Below are positions 7,121 through 15,679 of a DNA stretch of 41,783 nt, piece after piece; the stretch's first letter is position 1, and each line of letters starts with the position of its first letter. The notes under the pieces were generated by a model that searched no databases, was not told the origin of the DNA, and worked only from the letters and a program-made list of their open reading frames with translations. Where the stretch lies: NCBI GenBank assembly GCA_910587505.1, contig CAJULD010000025.1, positions 1 to 41,783 of the forward strand, written 5' to 3'. A program made the translations under genes and the position numbers. The stretch is from an uncultured Oscillospiraceae bacterium. Lineage in GTDB: Bacteria > Bacillota > Clostridia > Oscillospirales > Oscillospiraceae.

Positions 7121-9226
7121 TCAATACGGGATAAACGTCAGATCCATATCCACCCGGCCCTCGATACCAGGGATGCTGCCGCTGTCGGTGTACTGCCAGA
7201 TGCGGTAGTTATAGTACATGTCCGGTTGGTTCCGGCTGTTGTACTGGGCAAACCAGAAGTCGTATCCCGTCAGGCGGCTCAGGTCCATTTTTTCATAGGC
7301 AACCTCCAGGCTGATGTAGATCATGGGCTTGTATCCCGCCAGCGCTACCGTGTCGCAGAAAGCGATGGCGCAGTCGGTCAGGGTCTGCTTGTCCACATTG
7401 CTGCTCCGGGCCGTGTCGGAATAGATTTCCCAGTCAAAAATGATGGGATACTCCAGTGAACGGCCGTTCAGCAGCGCCAGCGTGTACTGGGCTTCCTCCA
7501 CCGCCTCCGTCACATTGATGGCCTGGGAGTAAAAGTAAACGCCCGTCTTCAGTCCGGCGGCCCTGGCCCCCGTCAGGTTGGCCTCAAAATTGGCATCGCC
7601 ATACACCTCCCCGGACTGGGCCAGGCGGCCTCCCGCCCGGATCAGCGCGAACTCCACCCCCGCTCCGGCTACCTTTTGCCAGTCGATGTCCCCCTGATGC
7701 CGGGACACGTCGATGCCCCATTCGGTGACGTAGGCCGGGTCGTTGTAATACAGGCGGCTGCCGTCCCGGATGAAGAGGTCCTTATTATAGGGAGCGGCAG
7801 GCACGTCCCACAGCACCGGGATCTGCTTGTTCCGGAACAGAATGTACCCGGACTGGGCGGGATCATTGGGAGCGGTGTAGTTCCGCAGGCGGGACACAAT
7901 GGCGCACAGCTCCGCCCGGCTGATGCCGCTGTCCGGCCGGTAGCAGCGCCGGCCGCTCTCCACCTCGCCGGTGATGACCCCCGCCTCGAAGAGGGTCAGG
8001 GCATACACGTCGTCCACGTCGGCAAAGGGCGTCGGCCCGGACTTCAGTGGCAGGCCCATGGCGATGGCGGCAATCCGGGCGATGGTCAGCCGGTTGATGG
8101 CCGCGTCCAGATCCGTGATCTCTCCCGGCGTCACGCAGCCCATTCCCTCCGCCAGCGCCAGATAGTTCCCGGCCCAGTGGCCGATCCCGGCGTTGCCGGG
8201 GTCCGTCCGGATGGCGGCCACCAGCAGCAGCTTCAGCGCCTCCCCGGCGGTCACCGTCCCGTCGGGACGGAAGGTGCCGTCGGGATAGCCGCCCAGAATC
8301 TTCTCCCAGCTCAGTTCCTGCACGTAACTGTAGTGCCAGTCGCCCTCCTTTACGTCCAGATAGGGGTTGACCCACGAGGAGTAGTCCGGCTTTGTCACTG
8401 TCGGGGTGGTGGGGACCACCGGATTGCCGGTCCCGCCGCTCCAGCGGGCGTAGAGGTTCATGGAGCCCATGGCGGTCTCCGCTCCCGTCACCTGGACGCC
8501 GTCGGAAGTGAACCAGCCCTGGAAGACGGAGCCGTCCCTGGTGGGCGTGGGCAGCTGTCCATAGGGAAGGCCCAGGGGGTAAAATACCGTCCGGCCGCCC
8601 TGGTTGGGATCGTTCTTTCCGCCGTTGGTCTCATAATCTATGTAGCAGTAGCGGGACTCGACGTCGCGGAAGTCATAGTCGCCGTAAAGGAACAAAAACG
8701 CTTCCCGCAGCCGCCGGCTCACCAGATTTTCCAGCACGGTGGAGCCGGAGTGGCACCAGGTGGCGATGGCGTTGACCACCTCGGCCTCGCTGTAGCGCTC
8801 GATGCCGTTGATAAGGTAGGCGCACAGCCGGTAGTCCGGATTGATCCACTGGCTTCCCAGAGTGTAGGTCATGCTGATGAGCGCGTCAAACTGATGCCGG
8901 GTCACGGAGATCCCGTATTGGGTCAAAAAGCCGTTGACCAGCGCTTCCGCCGTCACCAGCTGCTGGCGCAGCAGAAGCTCGGCTTCTTCCTCCGTGACCC
9001 CCTCCGGATAATCCGACGGACTGCAGGACACCCCGTATCCCACATACCATTTCCCGTTGCTGTCGGCATAGGGCATCTGGCGGTAGCCCTCCAGCTCCTC
9101 GATCATTTTCACGCAGGCATCGCTGGTAGTAAAGGTCTCCACCGCCAGCGCCGCCCCGGACAGCAGCGTCAGACTGAGGGTCAAACTGAGCAGCAGGGCC
9201 AGCGCACGTTTTATTCTGGTCTTCAT
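7121..9226 (-). CDS. Secreted dual muramidase: GH24 lysozyme - SLH x3 - GH25 lysozyme
   Basis: A 701-residue exported protein. Order: signal peptide (1-29, ending GAALA), GH24 phage-type lysozyme domain (about 31-185), a Listeria-Bacteroides repeat (about 213-262, ending LYARW), three S-layer homology motifs (about 287-335, 347-392, 399-447), and a GH25 muramidase (about 502-701). GH25 catalytic acids are present: Asp506 in GIDVSRHQG and Asp598/Glu600 in FDWE. In the GH24 part, Glu46 and Asp55 match the T4 lysozyme pair but the position of T4 Thr26 is Tyr61. It would act on peptidoglycan while held to the wall. ATG 9226 follows AGGGAG on the minus strand. A possible -10 (TAAAAT) lies at 9266-9271 without a clear -35. 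Confidence 0.92.
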   Translation of the reverse strand: MKTRIKRALALLLSLTLSLTLLSGAALAVETFTTSDACVKMIEELEGYRQMPYADSNGKWYVGYGVSCSPSDYPEGVTEEEAELLLRQQLVTAEALVNGFLTQYGISVTRHQFDALISMTYTLGSQWINPDYRLCAYLINGIERYSEAEVVNAIATWCHSGSTVLENLVSRRLREAFLFLYGDYDFRDVESRYCYIDYETNGGKNDPNQGGRTVFYPLGLPYGQLPTPTRDGSVFQGWFTSDGVQVTGAETAMGSMNLYARWSGGTGNPVVPTTPTVTKPDYSSWVNPYLDVKEGDWHYSYVQELSWEKILGGYPDGTFRPDGTVTAGEALKLLLVAAIRTDPGNAGIGHWAGNYLALAEGMGCVTPGEITDLDAAINRLTIARIAAIAMGLPLKSGPTPFADVDDVYALTLFEAGVITGEVESGRRCYRPDSGISRAELCAIVSRLRNYTAPNDPAQSGYILFRNKQIPVLWDVPAAPYNKDLFIRDGSRLYYNDPAYVTEWGIDVSRHQGDIDWQKVAGAGVEFALIRAGGRLAQSGEVYGDANFEANLTGARAAGLKTGVYFYSQAINVTEAVEEAQYTLALLNGRSLEYPIIFDWEIYSDTARSSNVDKQTLTDCAIAFCDTVALAGYKPMIYISLEVAYEKMDLSRLTGYDFWFAQYNSRNQPDMYYNYRIWQYTDSGSIPGIEGRVDMDLTFIPY

Positions 9227-9725
9227 AAGGCCGTCTCCCTTTCTTTTGCGACAGATATCGACCCCATTTTACCATATCCGGCGGACAAAAGGAAGCCCCG
9301 GAGTGAGGAATTAAGAATTCTGTAATACTTTTTCCGGAGAGACAACCATTCTTTCCCGTGAAAGGAAAAGAAGCAAAAAGAACTTCCGGGCGTGCTGAAA
9401 AAGCAGCAAAACGCCAAAATGGCAGGGCTTTTTCCCCGATAACCGTTCCTGGTCCTGCCCTGTCTCCGCCTCCTGAAAATACTGCCGGAGATCGCCCGGA
9501 TCTCCGGCAGCGTTTCTTTATTAGAGCGCAGTATTTTTGCCGCGGCTCAGCCTGAAGTCTGGATCCAGCGCCTTCTGAAAAGGCGGGCCCAAAACTTTTG
9601 AGAAGCCCGTGAGAGGCAAAATATATACTTCCTGAAAGTTCTTTTTGCCGCTTTATTCTTTAATAGTGTGGATAGGCTCTTATGCTCCTTTTTCTCTTCA
9701 GAAAGAGAATGACAGCGAAAAACAA
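9227..9725. other. 500-bp intergenic region
   Basis: No gene is supported. It contains the muramidase promoter region at its left, a strong hairpin (9482-9510), and fragments resembling family-I repeat ends (ATACTTTTTCC near 9327). A weak palindrome TCTCTT/AAGAGA lies near 9698-9714 just past the lyase gene's stop codon. A short plus-strand open frame at 9358-9555 has no family resemblance. Confidence 0.5.
9482..9510. terminator. Hairpin, likely terminator
   Basis: Perfect 12-bp arms CTGCCGGAGATC and GATCTCCGGCAG with loop GCCCG. The minus strand continues TATTTTC and the plus strand CGTTTCTTTATT, so it could work in either direction. It lies about 215 bp past the stop of the minus-strand lyase gene. 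Confidence 0.55.
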
Positions 9726-11174
9726 TTACTGCTCCGTACCGAAGTCGGCCTTATAGGCCTCCGCCAGACGGTCGGGCCAGTCGCTGACGGGCTCCAGCAC
9801 GCCGGTAAAGAAGCGCAGCGTCCTGGGCTCGTGGACGAACCGCAGCCCGCCGATAAGGTCTCTGTGGTCGTAGAGCCACTTAACCCGGTCGATGACATAC
9901 TCCGTCTGGGACAGGGTGAACACCCGGCGGGGGAAGGCCAGCCGGACCAGCTCCATGGACGCCATCCGCTCGCTGCCGTCGGCATTGCGCTCCTCGGACA
10001 GGGTGCCCCGCTCCATGCCCCGGATGCCGCCGCAGATGTACAGCGCGCACACCAGCGCCCCGGCGGGGTACTGCTCCTGAGGAATGTGGCTGACAAACTC
10101 TCCTGCGTCCAGATGGGCCCCCAGGCCGCCGCCGGGGGTGATGACGGGCACGCCGTAGTCGTCCAGCGCCTTGACGCAGTAGCCCACGAACTGGGGTCCC
10201 TGGGAGATGATATTCATGTCCATGGTCTCGTCAAAGCCCACCGTCATGGCCTCGATCTCCCGGACGGACATCCCGCCATAGGTAAGAAAGCCCTCAAACA
10301 TGGGGATCAGATCCTCCATGGAGCGGTACAGCTCCTGATCCCGGACCAGAATCACGCCGCCACGGGCAAATCCGAACTTCCGGGCGGAGAAATAGATGAT
10401 GTCGAACAGATCGGCCACCATCCGGGTAATTTCCCGGATGGATTTGTCCGCCATGCTCTCCTCGCGGGTCTTCATGAAGTACAGGTTGTCCTGAAGCAGA
10501 GAGGCGTCCAGCACAGTGAGAATGCCGTACTTCCTGCAGATGCCCGTGGCCGCCTTCATGTTCGCGTAGGAGATGGGCTGGCCGCCGATGAGATTGGTGC
10601 CCGCTTCCAGACGGACAAAGGGAATGTTCTCCGGGGTCTCCCTGAGAATACAGGCCTCCAGCTTTTCCAGGTCGATGTTGCCCTTGAAGGGCAGGCTGCT
10701 CCTGCTGACCAGACCCTCGTCCTTCACCAGTTCCTCCACGCGGCCGCCCACCCGGGTGATATGGGCCTTGGCGGTGGTGAAGTGGTAGTTCATGATGACG
10801 CAGTTACCGGGCTTCACAAACCGGGTAGCCAGAATATTTTCGCAGGCCCGTCCCTGATGGGCGGGCAGGCAGTGCCGGATGCCGAAGAGCTCCTGAAGCT
10901 TCTTCTCCATGCGGAAATAGCTCTCGCTGCCGGCGTAGGCGTCGTCGGCCCGGAGCATGGCGGATTCCATGTCGTCGCTCATGGCGTTGACGCCGGAGTC
11001 CGTCAGCATGTCCAGAAAAATGTCTCCGTTATGAAGCTGGAAGGTATTGTAGCCGGATTCCTTCACCTTTTGCAGCCGCTGGTCGGTGGGCAGCAGGTTC
11101 AGCTTCTGGACGATGCGGACCTTATGCATCTCCAGGGGGATGGGATCGTGCTTGTAAAAGGTAATCTGTGGCAT
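9726..11174 (-). CDS. Tryptophanase / tyrosine phenol-lyase family PLP enzyme (divergent beta-eliminating lyase)
   Basis: A 482-residue fold-type I PLP enzyme of the TnaA/TPL family, which splits aromatic amino acids to an aromatic product, pyruvate and ammonia. Conserved features: HNGDIFLDMLTDSG, AHQGRACEN, the PLP lysine Lys266 in SARK, and ELVRL with Arg411 for the substrate carboxylate. At three positions that separate the two enzymes it matches tyrosine phenol-lyase: Thr in HFTTA (tryptophanase has Asp), Arg389 in MERG, and Phe in LRFFT (tryptophanase has His). However, the PLP loop is unusual (SARKFG, not SGKKD or SAKKD) and the Arg after DA(T/S) is Leu226. Substrate is therefore uncertain. 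ATG 11174 follows GAGGAG. No transporter or regulator is adjacent. Confidence 0.85.
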   Translation of the reverse strand: MPQITFYKHDPIPLEMHKVRIVQKLNLLPTDQRLQKVKESGYNTFQLHNGDIFLDMLTDSGVNAMSDDMESAMLRADDAYAGSESYFRMEKKLQELFGIRHCLPAHQGRACENILATRFVKPGNCVIMNYHFTTAKAHITRVGGRVEELVKDEGLVSRSSLPFKGNIDLEKLEACILRETPENIPFVRLEAGTNLIGGQPISYANMKAATGICRKYGILTVLDASLLQDNLYFMKTREESMADKSIREITRMVADLFDIIYFSARKFGFARGGVILVRDQELYRSMEDLIPMFEGFLTYGGMSVREIEAMTVGFDETMDMNIISQGPQFVGYCVKALDDYGVPVITPGGGLGAHLDAGEFVSHIPQEQYPAGALVCALYICGGIRGMERGTLSEERNADGSERMASMELVRLAFPRRVFTLSQTEYVIDRVKWLYDHRDLIGGLRFVHEPRTLRFFTGVLEPVSDWPDRLAEAYKADFGTEQ

Positions 11175-11420
11175 GTTTTCTCAATCTCCTCGGTTGTGTT
11201 GTCACGTTTTCAAAAAGCGGCCCTGCCGCCAAACGTTCTTCTTTTATACTTTAACACTTTGCACACAAAAAGTAAATGATCAGGATTACCAGTACACCGC
11301 CGCTTTCACTCCCTGTTTCCGGGTGGATTTGCTGAAATTCCACTGTTTTTGACATTCCGCATGGAATACATGGCGGCGGGGCATACTACAGCCACTCAAA
11401 CGAAACGGGGGAGAAAAACG

Positions 11421-11855
11421 ATGATCGAACCGGATACCATTAAATTGCTGCGGGAGTGCGACGCCGGCGTCAAGATGGGGGTGGCGTCCATCGCCAGCGT
11501 CCTGGACCACGTAAAGGACAGGGATCTCAAAGAACGGCTGAGCAGCTGTAAGCAGGAGCACAACGCTCTGGACAGGGAGCTTCAGGGCCTGCTGGACCGG
11601 TACCATGACGAGGGGAAGGATCCCAATCCCATGGCGAAAAGCATGAGCTGGATGAAAACCAGTGTGAAGCTGGGCATGGATCCCTCGGACGGGGCCATCG
11701 CCAGTCTGATGACCGACGGTTGCAATATGGGCGTCAAATCCCTGTACCGCTATCTCAACCAGTATCAGGCGGCGGACGAAGCCTCCAAATCCATTGCCAG
11801 ACGCCTGATCCGTCTGGAGGAGGACCTGACGGCGGATATCCGCGCCTATCTGTGA
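11421..11855 (+). CDS. Small helical-bundle protein (DUF2383 / ferritin-like type)
   Basis: A 144-residue, charged, almost entirely helical protein without a signal peptide. The pattern of four amphipathic helices (around LLRECDAGVKMGVASIASVL, the Lys/Glu-rich KDRDLKERLSSCKQEH, WMKTSVKLGMDPSDGAIASL and the C-terminal LIRLEEDLTADIRAYL) resembles PA2169/DUF2383-type ferritin-like bundles, but I see no clear di-iron Glu-X-X-His pair, so metal binding is not supported. ATG 11421 follows GGGGGAG. A small dyad ATTCC-N4-GGAAT lies upstream (11354-11367) next to a TTGACA. Function unknown. Confidence 0.7.
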   Translation: MIEPDTIKLLRECDAGVKMGVASIASVLDHVKDRDLKERLSSCKQEHNALDRELQGLLDRYHDEGKDPNPMAKSMSWMKTSVKLGMDPSDGAIASLMTDGCNMGVKSLYRYLNQYQAADEASKSIARRLIRLEEDLTADIRAYL

Positions 11856-11872
11856 TCCGTTTTGATGATCCG

Positions 11873-11948
11873 GGATACTTTTTCCTGAAACAACTCGCCG
11901 TCTCCGGCGGTCCGGGCCGCCGGCGTCCACTGCATGGAAAAAGTATCC
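11873..11948. repeat. Full-length family-I palindromic element
   Basis: The ends GGATACTTTTTCC (11873-11885) and GGAAAAAGTATCC (11936-11948) form a perfect 13-bp inverted repeat. The inside holds a second hairpin, CCGGCGG/CCGCCGG. The whole aligns with the reverse complement of 30407-30490 across both ends and the interior, which shows it is a dispersed element and not chance symmetry. It follows the helical-bundle gene and may also act as its terminator. Confidence 0.8.
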
Positions 11949-12022
11949 AATACACCGTTGCGGCCCCAGATTTTTTTATGCTGCGCCGGACATCCGGCAC
12001 GGCATAAAAAAATTTTCAAATT

Positions 12023-12036
12023 ACGGAAACTTCCGT
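12023..12036. promoter_or_regulatory. Operator-like dyad at the tdh promoter
   Basis: ACGGAA-AC-TTCCGT is a perfect 6-bp inverted repeat touching the first base of the -35 box of the tdh promoter. Its place suits a repressor or activator site; the regulator is not in this window. Confidence 0.45.
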
Positions 12037-12064
12037 TGACATTTTCTCCGGCATAGAGTATACT
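12036..12064 (+). promoter_or_regulatory. Sigma-A promoter of the tdh operon
   Basis: TTGACA at 12036-12041, a 17-bp spacer and TATACT at 12059-12064, about 56 bp before the tdh start codon. Confidence 0.85.
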
Positions 12065-12120
12065 GTCCACATATAGAGCACGTAATTGCAGAAAAATGTT
12101 TTTATATGGAGGACGCTATC

Positions 12121-13155
12121 ATGCAGCTCATGGACGCGCTGGTCAAGCCCGCCGCCGGACCCGGTCTGGAACTCCGGCAGGTCCCCGTACCGGAGCCGGG
12201 ACCGGGACAGGTGCTCATCAGGATCCACAAAACCGCCATCTGCGGGACCGACGTACATATCTACAACTGGGACCCCTGGGCCAGGGAGCATATCCGGCCC
12301 CCCATGGTCATCGGCCACGAATACGTGGGCGAGGTGGCCCGGCTGGGCGCGGGCGTTACCGGCCTGCAGGTGGGCCAGCGGGTCAGCGGCGAGGGGCACA
12401 TCACCTGCGGCCGCTGCCGCAACTGCCACACCGGCAATATCCAGTGGTGCAAGGACACCAGGGGCGTGGGTGTGGACCGGGACGGCGCGTTCGCGGAATA
12501 CGTCTGCATTCCGGAGAGCAACGTGATTATTATTGAGGAAAGTCTGCCGGAGGATGTGGTGGCCTTTTTCGACGCCTTCGGCAACGCCGCCCACACGGCT
12601 CTGATGTGGGACCTGGTGGGCGAGGACGTACTGATTACCGGCGCGGGCCCCATCGGGATCATCGCCGCGGGCATCTGCAAGTACGCGGGGGCCCGCCGGG
12701 TGGTGATTACGGATGTGAACGACTACCGGCTGGAGCTGGCCCGGAAGATGGGCGCGGACGCGGCGGTGAACGTGAAGAGCGAGGACCTGCCGGCGGTGAT
12801 GCACAAGCAGGGACTGGTGGAGGGCTTTGACATCGGGCTGGAGATGAGCGGCAGCGGCGCGGGGCTCCAGCAGATGATTTCCGTCATGCGCAATGGGGGA
12901 AAGATCAGTCTGCTGGGCATCTCCAACGTCCCCGTTCCGCTGGATATGAATACCGTCATCTGCAAGGGGCTGACCCTTCAGGGCATCTACGGGCGGAAGA
13001 TGGACAACTGGCACCAGATGAGCTACATGGTACAGGGTGGGCTGGACCTGACGCCCGTGATCACCCACCGGTTCCACTATACCCGGTTTGAAGAGGGCTT
13101 TGCCGCCATGAACAGCGGGAAATCCGGGAAGGTGATTCTGGATTGGAGCAGGTAA
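12121..13155 (+). CDS. tdh: L-threonine 3-dehydrogenase
   Basis: A 344-residue zinc- and NAD-dependent dehydrogenase that oxidises L-threonine to 2-amino-3-ketobutyrate. It follows E. coli Tdh closely: KTAICGTDVHIYNWD with catalytic-zinc Cys41, GHEYVGEV with His66/Glu67, structural-zinc cysteines 96, 99, 102 and 110 (SGEGHITCGRCRNC), and the Rossmann motif GAGPIG. Start ATG 12121 is preceded by GGAGG at 8 bases; an in-frame ATG at 12106 overlaps that site. It is followed by one intervening gene and then kbl, the next enzyme of the pathway. Confidence 0.96.
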   Translation: MQLMDALVKPAAGPGLELRQVPVPEPGPGQVLIRIHKTAICGTDVHIYNWDPWAREHIRPPMVIGHEYVGEVARLGAGVTGLQVGQRVSGEGHITCGRCRNCHTGNIQWCKDTRGVGVDRDGAFAEYVCIPESNVIIIEESLPEDVVAFFDAFGNAAHTALMWDLVGEDVLITGAGPIGIIAAGICKYAGARRVVITDVNDYRLELARKMGADAAVNVKSEDLPAVMHKQGLVEGFDIGLEMSGSGAGLQQMISVMRNGGKISLLGISNVPVPLDMNTVICKGLTLQGIYGRKMDNWHQMSYMVQGGLDLTPVITHRFHYTRFEEGFAAMNSGKSGKVILDWSR

Positions 13156-13156
13156 A

Positions 13157-14359
13157 GTGGACAAACGCGTAAAGTTTGACAACCATGACAGCCGCATCAA
13201 ATACTATGAGCTGCTGCTGGAGCGGGATCTGGACGGCCTGCCTGGCCTCCCTCTGCCCGCGGGGTACCGCTTTGTCTTTTTCCGGCCGGGGGACCGGGAC
13301 GCCTGGATTGAAATTGAGAAGTCGGCAAAGGAATTTACCACCTTTGCGCAGGGGCTGGAGGCATGGAGCAGGTATTTCGGCGGCCGGGAGGACCTGCTCC
13401 CCACGCGGATGGTTTTCGTTGAGAACGACGCCGGGGAGAAGGTTGCCACGGCAACCGCTTACTTCGATATCACGGGCCGGGATCAGTCCGGCAGCGGCTG
13501 GCTGCACTGGGTTGCGGTGCGCCGGGACTTTCAGGGCCGGGGGCTGTCCAGACCGCTGATTCTGCATGTATTGGGAATCATGCGGGCTCTGGGGCATACC
13601 CACGGGAAGATTCCCACCCAGTCTACCTCCTGGGTGGCCTGCAAGGTCTATCTGGACCTGGGGTTCCATCCCATTCCCCAAAACGCCGTCAACAGCCGGG
13701 AGGGCTGGCGGATTGTGAAGGCGCTGACGGACCACCCGGCTCTGGCGGAATTTGACGCAGCGTCCCCGGATGAGATTCTGGCGCTCCGGCTGGAAACGGA
13801 GCGGCTTATCCTGCGGGATTATATGGAAGAAGATTTTGAGGCGTATTTCCGGCTGAAAAGCGATGAAGAGACTATGTACTACCTCCAGGACATCCGTCTC
13901 TCCTCCCGGGAGGAGGCGGAGCGGGAATTCCGGGAGGTTCTGGCGGACGCGGCCTCGATGGACCGGAAGTTTTACTTCCTGCACATGGAGCGGAAGGACA
14001 CCGGGGAGCAGGTGGGCAGCATCGGCTACACCGTGCGGGCCGACACCCCCCAGGGGAAGCTGGTGGACGCCGGGTACTTCACCCGTCCGGCGTTCTGGAA
14101 CAACGGGTATGTCACCGAGGCGCTCCGCCGGCTGCTGGCCTTCGCCTTTGAGGAGAACGGCGTGCACCGCTTTTCTACCGGGTGCCTCACGGAGAACCGG
14201 GGTTCCTGGCGGGTCATGGAGAAATGCGGCCTCATCAGGGAGTCGGAGCGTCCGGACTGGACGTGGCACGACGGGAAATTGAAAACAAGGGTCGAGTACC
14301 GGCTGCTGAAACGGGAATGGCCCGCCATACGATTATCTTATGAGGAGGAAAAACGATGA
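13157..14359 (+). CDS. Tandem GNAT N-acetyltransferase between tdh and kbl
   Basis: A 400-residue cytoplasmic protein with two GNAT domains. The first (about 35-195) has the acetyl-CoA motif VRRDFQGRGLSRPL; the second (about 209-390) is RimJ-like, beginning LETERLILRDYMEEDF and containing NNGYVTEALRRLLAFAF and ENRGSWRVMEKCGL. GNAT enzymes move an acetyl group from acetyl-CoA to an amine. The start is GTG 13157, one base after the tdh stop, with GGAGCAGG upstream, so translation is probably coupled. Its stop overlaps the kbl start (ATGA). This close packing suggests a role tied to threonine or aminoketone metabolism, but no substrate can be named. Confidence 0.85.
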   Translation: MDKRVKFDNHDSRIKYYELLLERDLDGLPGLPLPAGYRFVFFRPGDRDAWIEIEKSAKEFTTFAQGLEAWSRYFGGREDLLPTRMVFVENDAGEKVATATAYFDITGRDQSGSGWLHWVAVRRDFQGRGLSRPLILHVLGIMRALGHTHGKIPTQSTSWVACKVYLDLGFHPIPQNAVNSREGWRIVKALTDHPALAEFDAASPDEILALRLETERLILRDYMEEDFEAYFRLKSDEETMYYLQDIRLSSREEAEREFREVLADAASMDRKFYFLHMERKDTGEQVGSIGYTVRADTPQGKLVDAGYFTRPAFWNNGYVTEALRRLLAFAFEENGVHRFSTGCLTENRGSWRVMEKCGLIRESERPDWTWHDGKLKTRVEYRLLKREWPAIRLSYEEEKR

Positions 14360-15543
14360 AACAGGCATTGGAGAAATACCGCAGGGAGCTGGCAGCCATT
14401 CAGGAGGCGGGCACCTGGAAGGGCGAGCGGATCATCACCACGCCGCAAAAATCCCGCATTGATACCACCGAGGCGAAAAAGGTCGTCAACATGTGCGCCA
14501 ACAACTATCTGGGCCTCTCTAACCACCCCGCCCTGATCGAGGCGGCCAGGGAGAGCTATGACAGGTGGGGCTTCGGGCTGAGCTCCGTGCGGTTCATCTG
14601 CGGCACCCAGTCCGTCCACAGGGAGCTGGAGAAAAAGCTGTCCGAATTTCTGGGGATGGACGACGCCATCCTGTATTCCTCCTGCTTCGACGCCAACGGC
14701 GGCCTTTTCGAGACCCTGCTGGGCCCCGAGGACGCGGTGATTTCCGATGAGCTCAACCATGCCTCCATCATTGACGGCGTGCGCCTGTGCAAGGCCAAAC
14801 GCTTCCGGTATAAGAACAACAATATGGAGGACCTCCGCGCCCAGCTGGAGGCCGCACGGGACGCCGGATGTCAGGTGAAGCTCATTGCCACCGACGGCGT
14901 ATTCTCCATGGACGGCTATATCGCCAACCTCAAGGGCGTCTGCGACCTGGCCGAGGAGTTTGACGCTCTGGTGATGGTGGATGACAGCCACGCCGCCGGA
15001 TTTATGGGGAAAACCGGCCGGGGCACGCCGGAGCACTGCGGCGTACAGGGCCGGGTGGACATCATCACCGGCACCTTCGGCAAGGCGCTGGGCGGCGCTT
15101 CCGGCGGTTATACCGCCGCCCGCCAGGAAATCGTGGACCTCCTCCGCCAGCGCAGCCGCCCCTATCTGTTCTCCAACACCGTGGCGCCCGCCATCTGCGC
15201 CGCCAGTCTGAAGACGCTGGAGCTGCTTACCGCCTCCACGGAGCTGCGGGACCGGGTCCATGAGAATACCGCCTATTTCCGGGAGAAGCTGGGCGGACTG
15301 GGCTTTGACGTGCTGCCGGGCGAGCATCCCATTGTAGCGGTGATGCTCTACGATGCCAGGGTGGCGGGGGAATTCGCCGCCCGGATGCTGGAAAAGGGCG
15401 TGTATGTAGTGGGCTTCAGCTATCCCGTGGTGCCCCAGGGCCGGGCCCGCATCCGCACCCAGGTATCCGCCGGACACACGAGGGAGGATCTGGACTTCGC
15501 CGTGGAGTGCTTCCGGCAGGTCAAGGCGGAGATGGGGATCTGA
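14356..15543 (+). CDS. kbl: Glycine C-acetyltransferase (2-amino-3-ketobutyrate CoA ligase)
   Basis: A 395-residue PLP enzyme of the alpha-oxoamine synthase family that splits 2-amino-3-ketobutyrate with CoA into glycine and acetyl-CoA. The PLP lysine is Lys243 in TGTFGKALGG. Other family motifs are NYLGLSNHP, FICGTQSVHRELE and DDSHAAGFMG. Length matches E. coli Kbl. ATG 14356 shares four bases with the upstream gene's stop and has GAGGAG upstream. With tdh it completes conversion of threonine to glycine plus acetyl-CoA. Confidence 0.96.
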   Translation: MKQALEKYRRELAAIQEAGTWKGERIITTPQKSRIDTTEAKKVVNMCANNYLGLSNHPALIEAARESYDRWGFGLSSVRFICGTQSVHRELEKKLSEFLGMDDAILYSSCFDANGGLFETLLGPEDAVISDELNHASIIDGVRLCKAKRFRYKNNNMEDLRAQLEAARDAGCQVKLIATDGVFSMDGYIANLKGVCDLAEEFDALVMVDDSHAAGFMGKTGRGTPEHCGVQGRVDIITGTFGKALGGASGGYTAARQEIVDLLRQRSRPYLFSNTVAPAICAASLKTLELLTASTELRDRVHENTAYFREKLGGLGFDVLPGEHPIVAVMLYDARVAGEFAARMLEKGVYVVGFSYPVVPQGRARIRTQVSAGHTREDLDFAVECFRQVKAEMGI

Positions 15544-15547
15544 GAAG

Positions 15548-15623
15548 CTGTATTCATAACCGGGGGATGCCGGATGAGCGGGAAAAAGGCCGCCAGGCGG
15601 CGTTCAACGACTGTGAACACAGG
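15548..15623. repeat. Family-II palindromic element after kbl
   Basis: The left end CTGTATTCATAACCGGGGG resembles the end of the element at 34466-34622 (TGTATTCA-AACCGGGG-ATGC shared). The right end is a degraded inverted copy (CTGTGAACACAGG). An internal hairpin GCCGCC-A-GGCGGC lies at 15589-15601. It starts 4 bp past the kbl stop codon. Confidence 0.65.
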
Positions 15624-15640
15624 TGTTTATTCCTGAAAAC

Positions 15641-15678
15641 AGAAAGCGCGTGCGTCACAAAGGACGCACGCGCTTTCT
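15641..15678 (-). terminator. Intrinsic terminator of the Ig-repeat sigma gene
   Basis: A perfect 16-bp stem (arms 15641-15656 and 15663-15678, loop ACAAAG) directly after the minus-strand stop codon, followed on that strand by GTTTTC. It may also stop transcripts arriving from kbl. Confidence 0.8.
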
Positions 15679-15679
15679 G

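Noticed and set aside
9645..11279. Plus-strand open frame opposite the PLP lyase gene
   Set aside because: The lyase on the minus strand has all family motifs; the plus frame does not.
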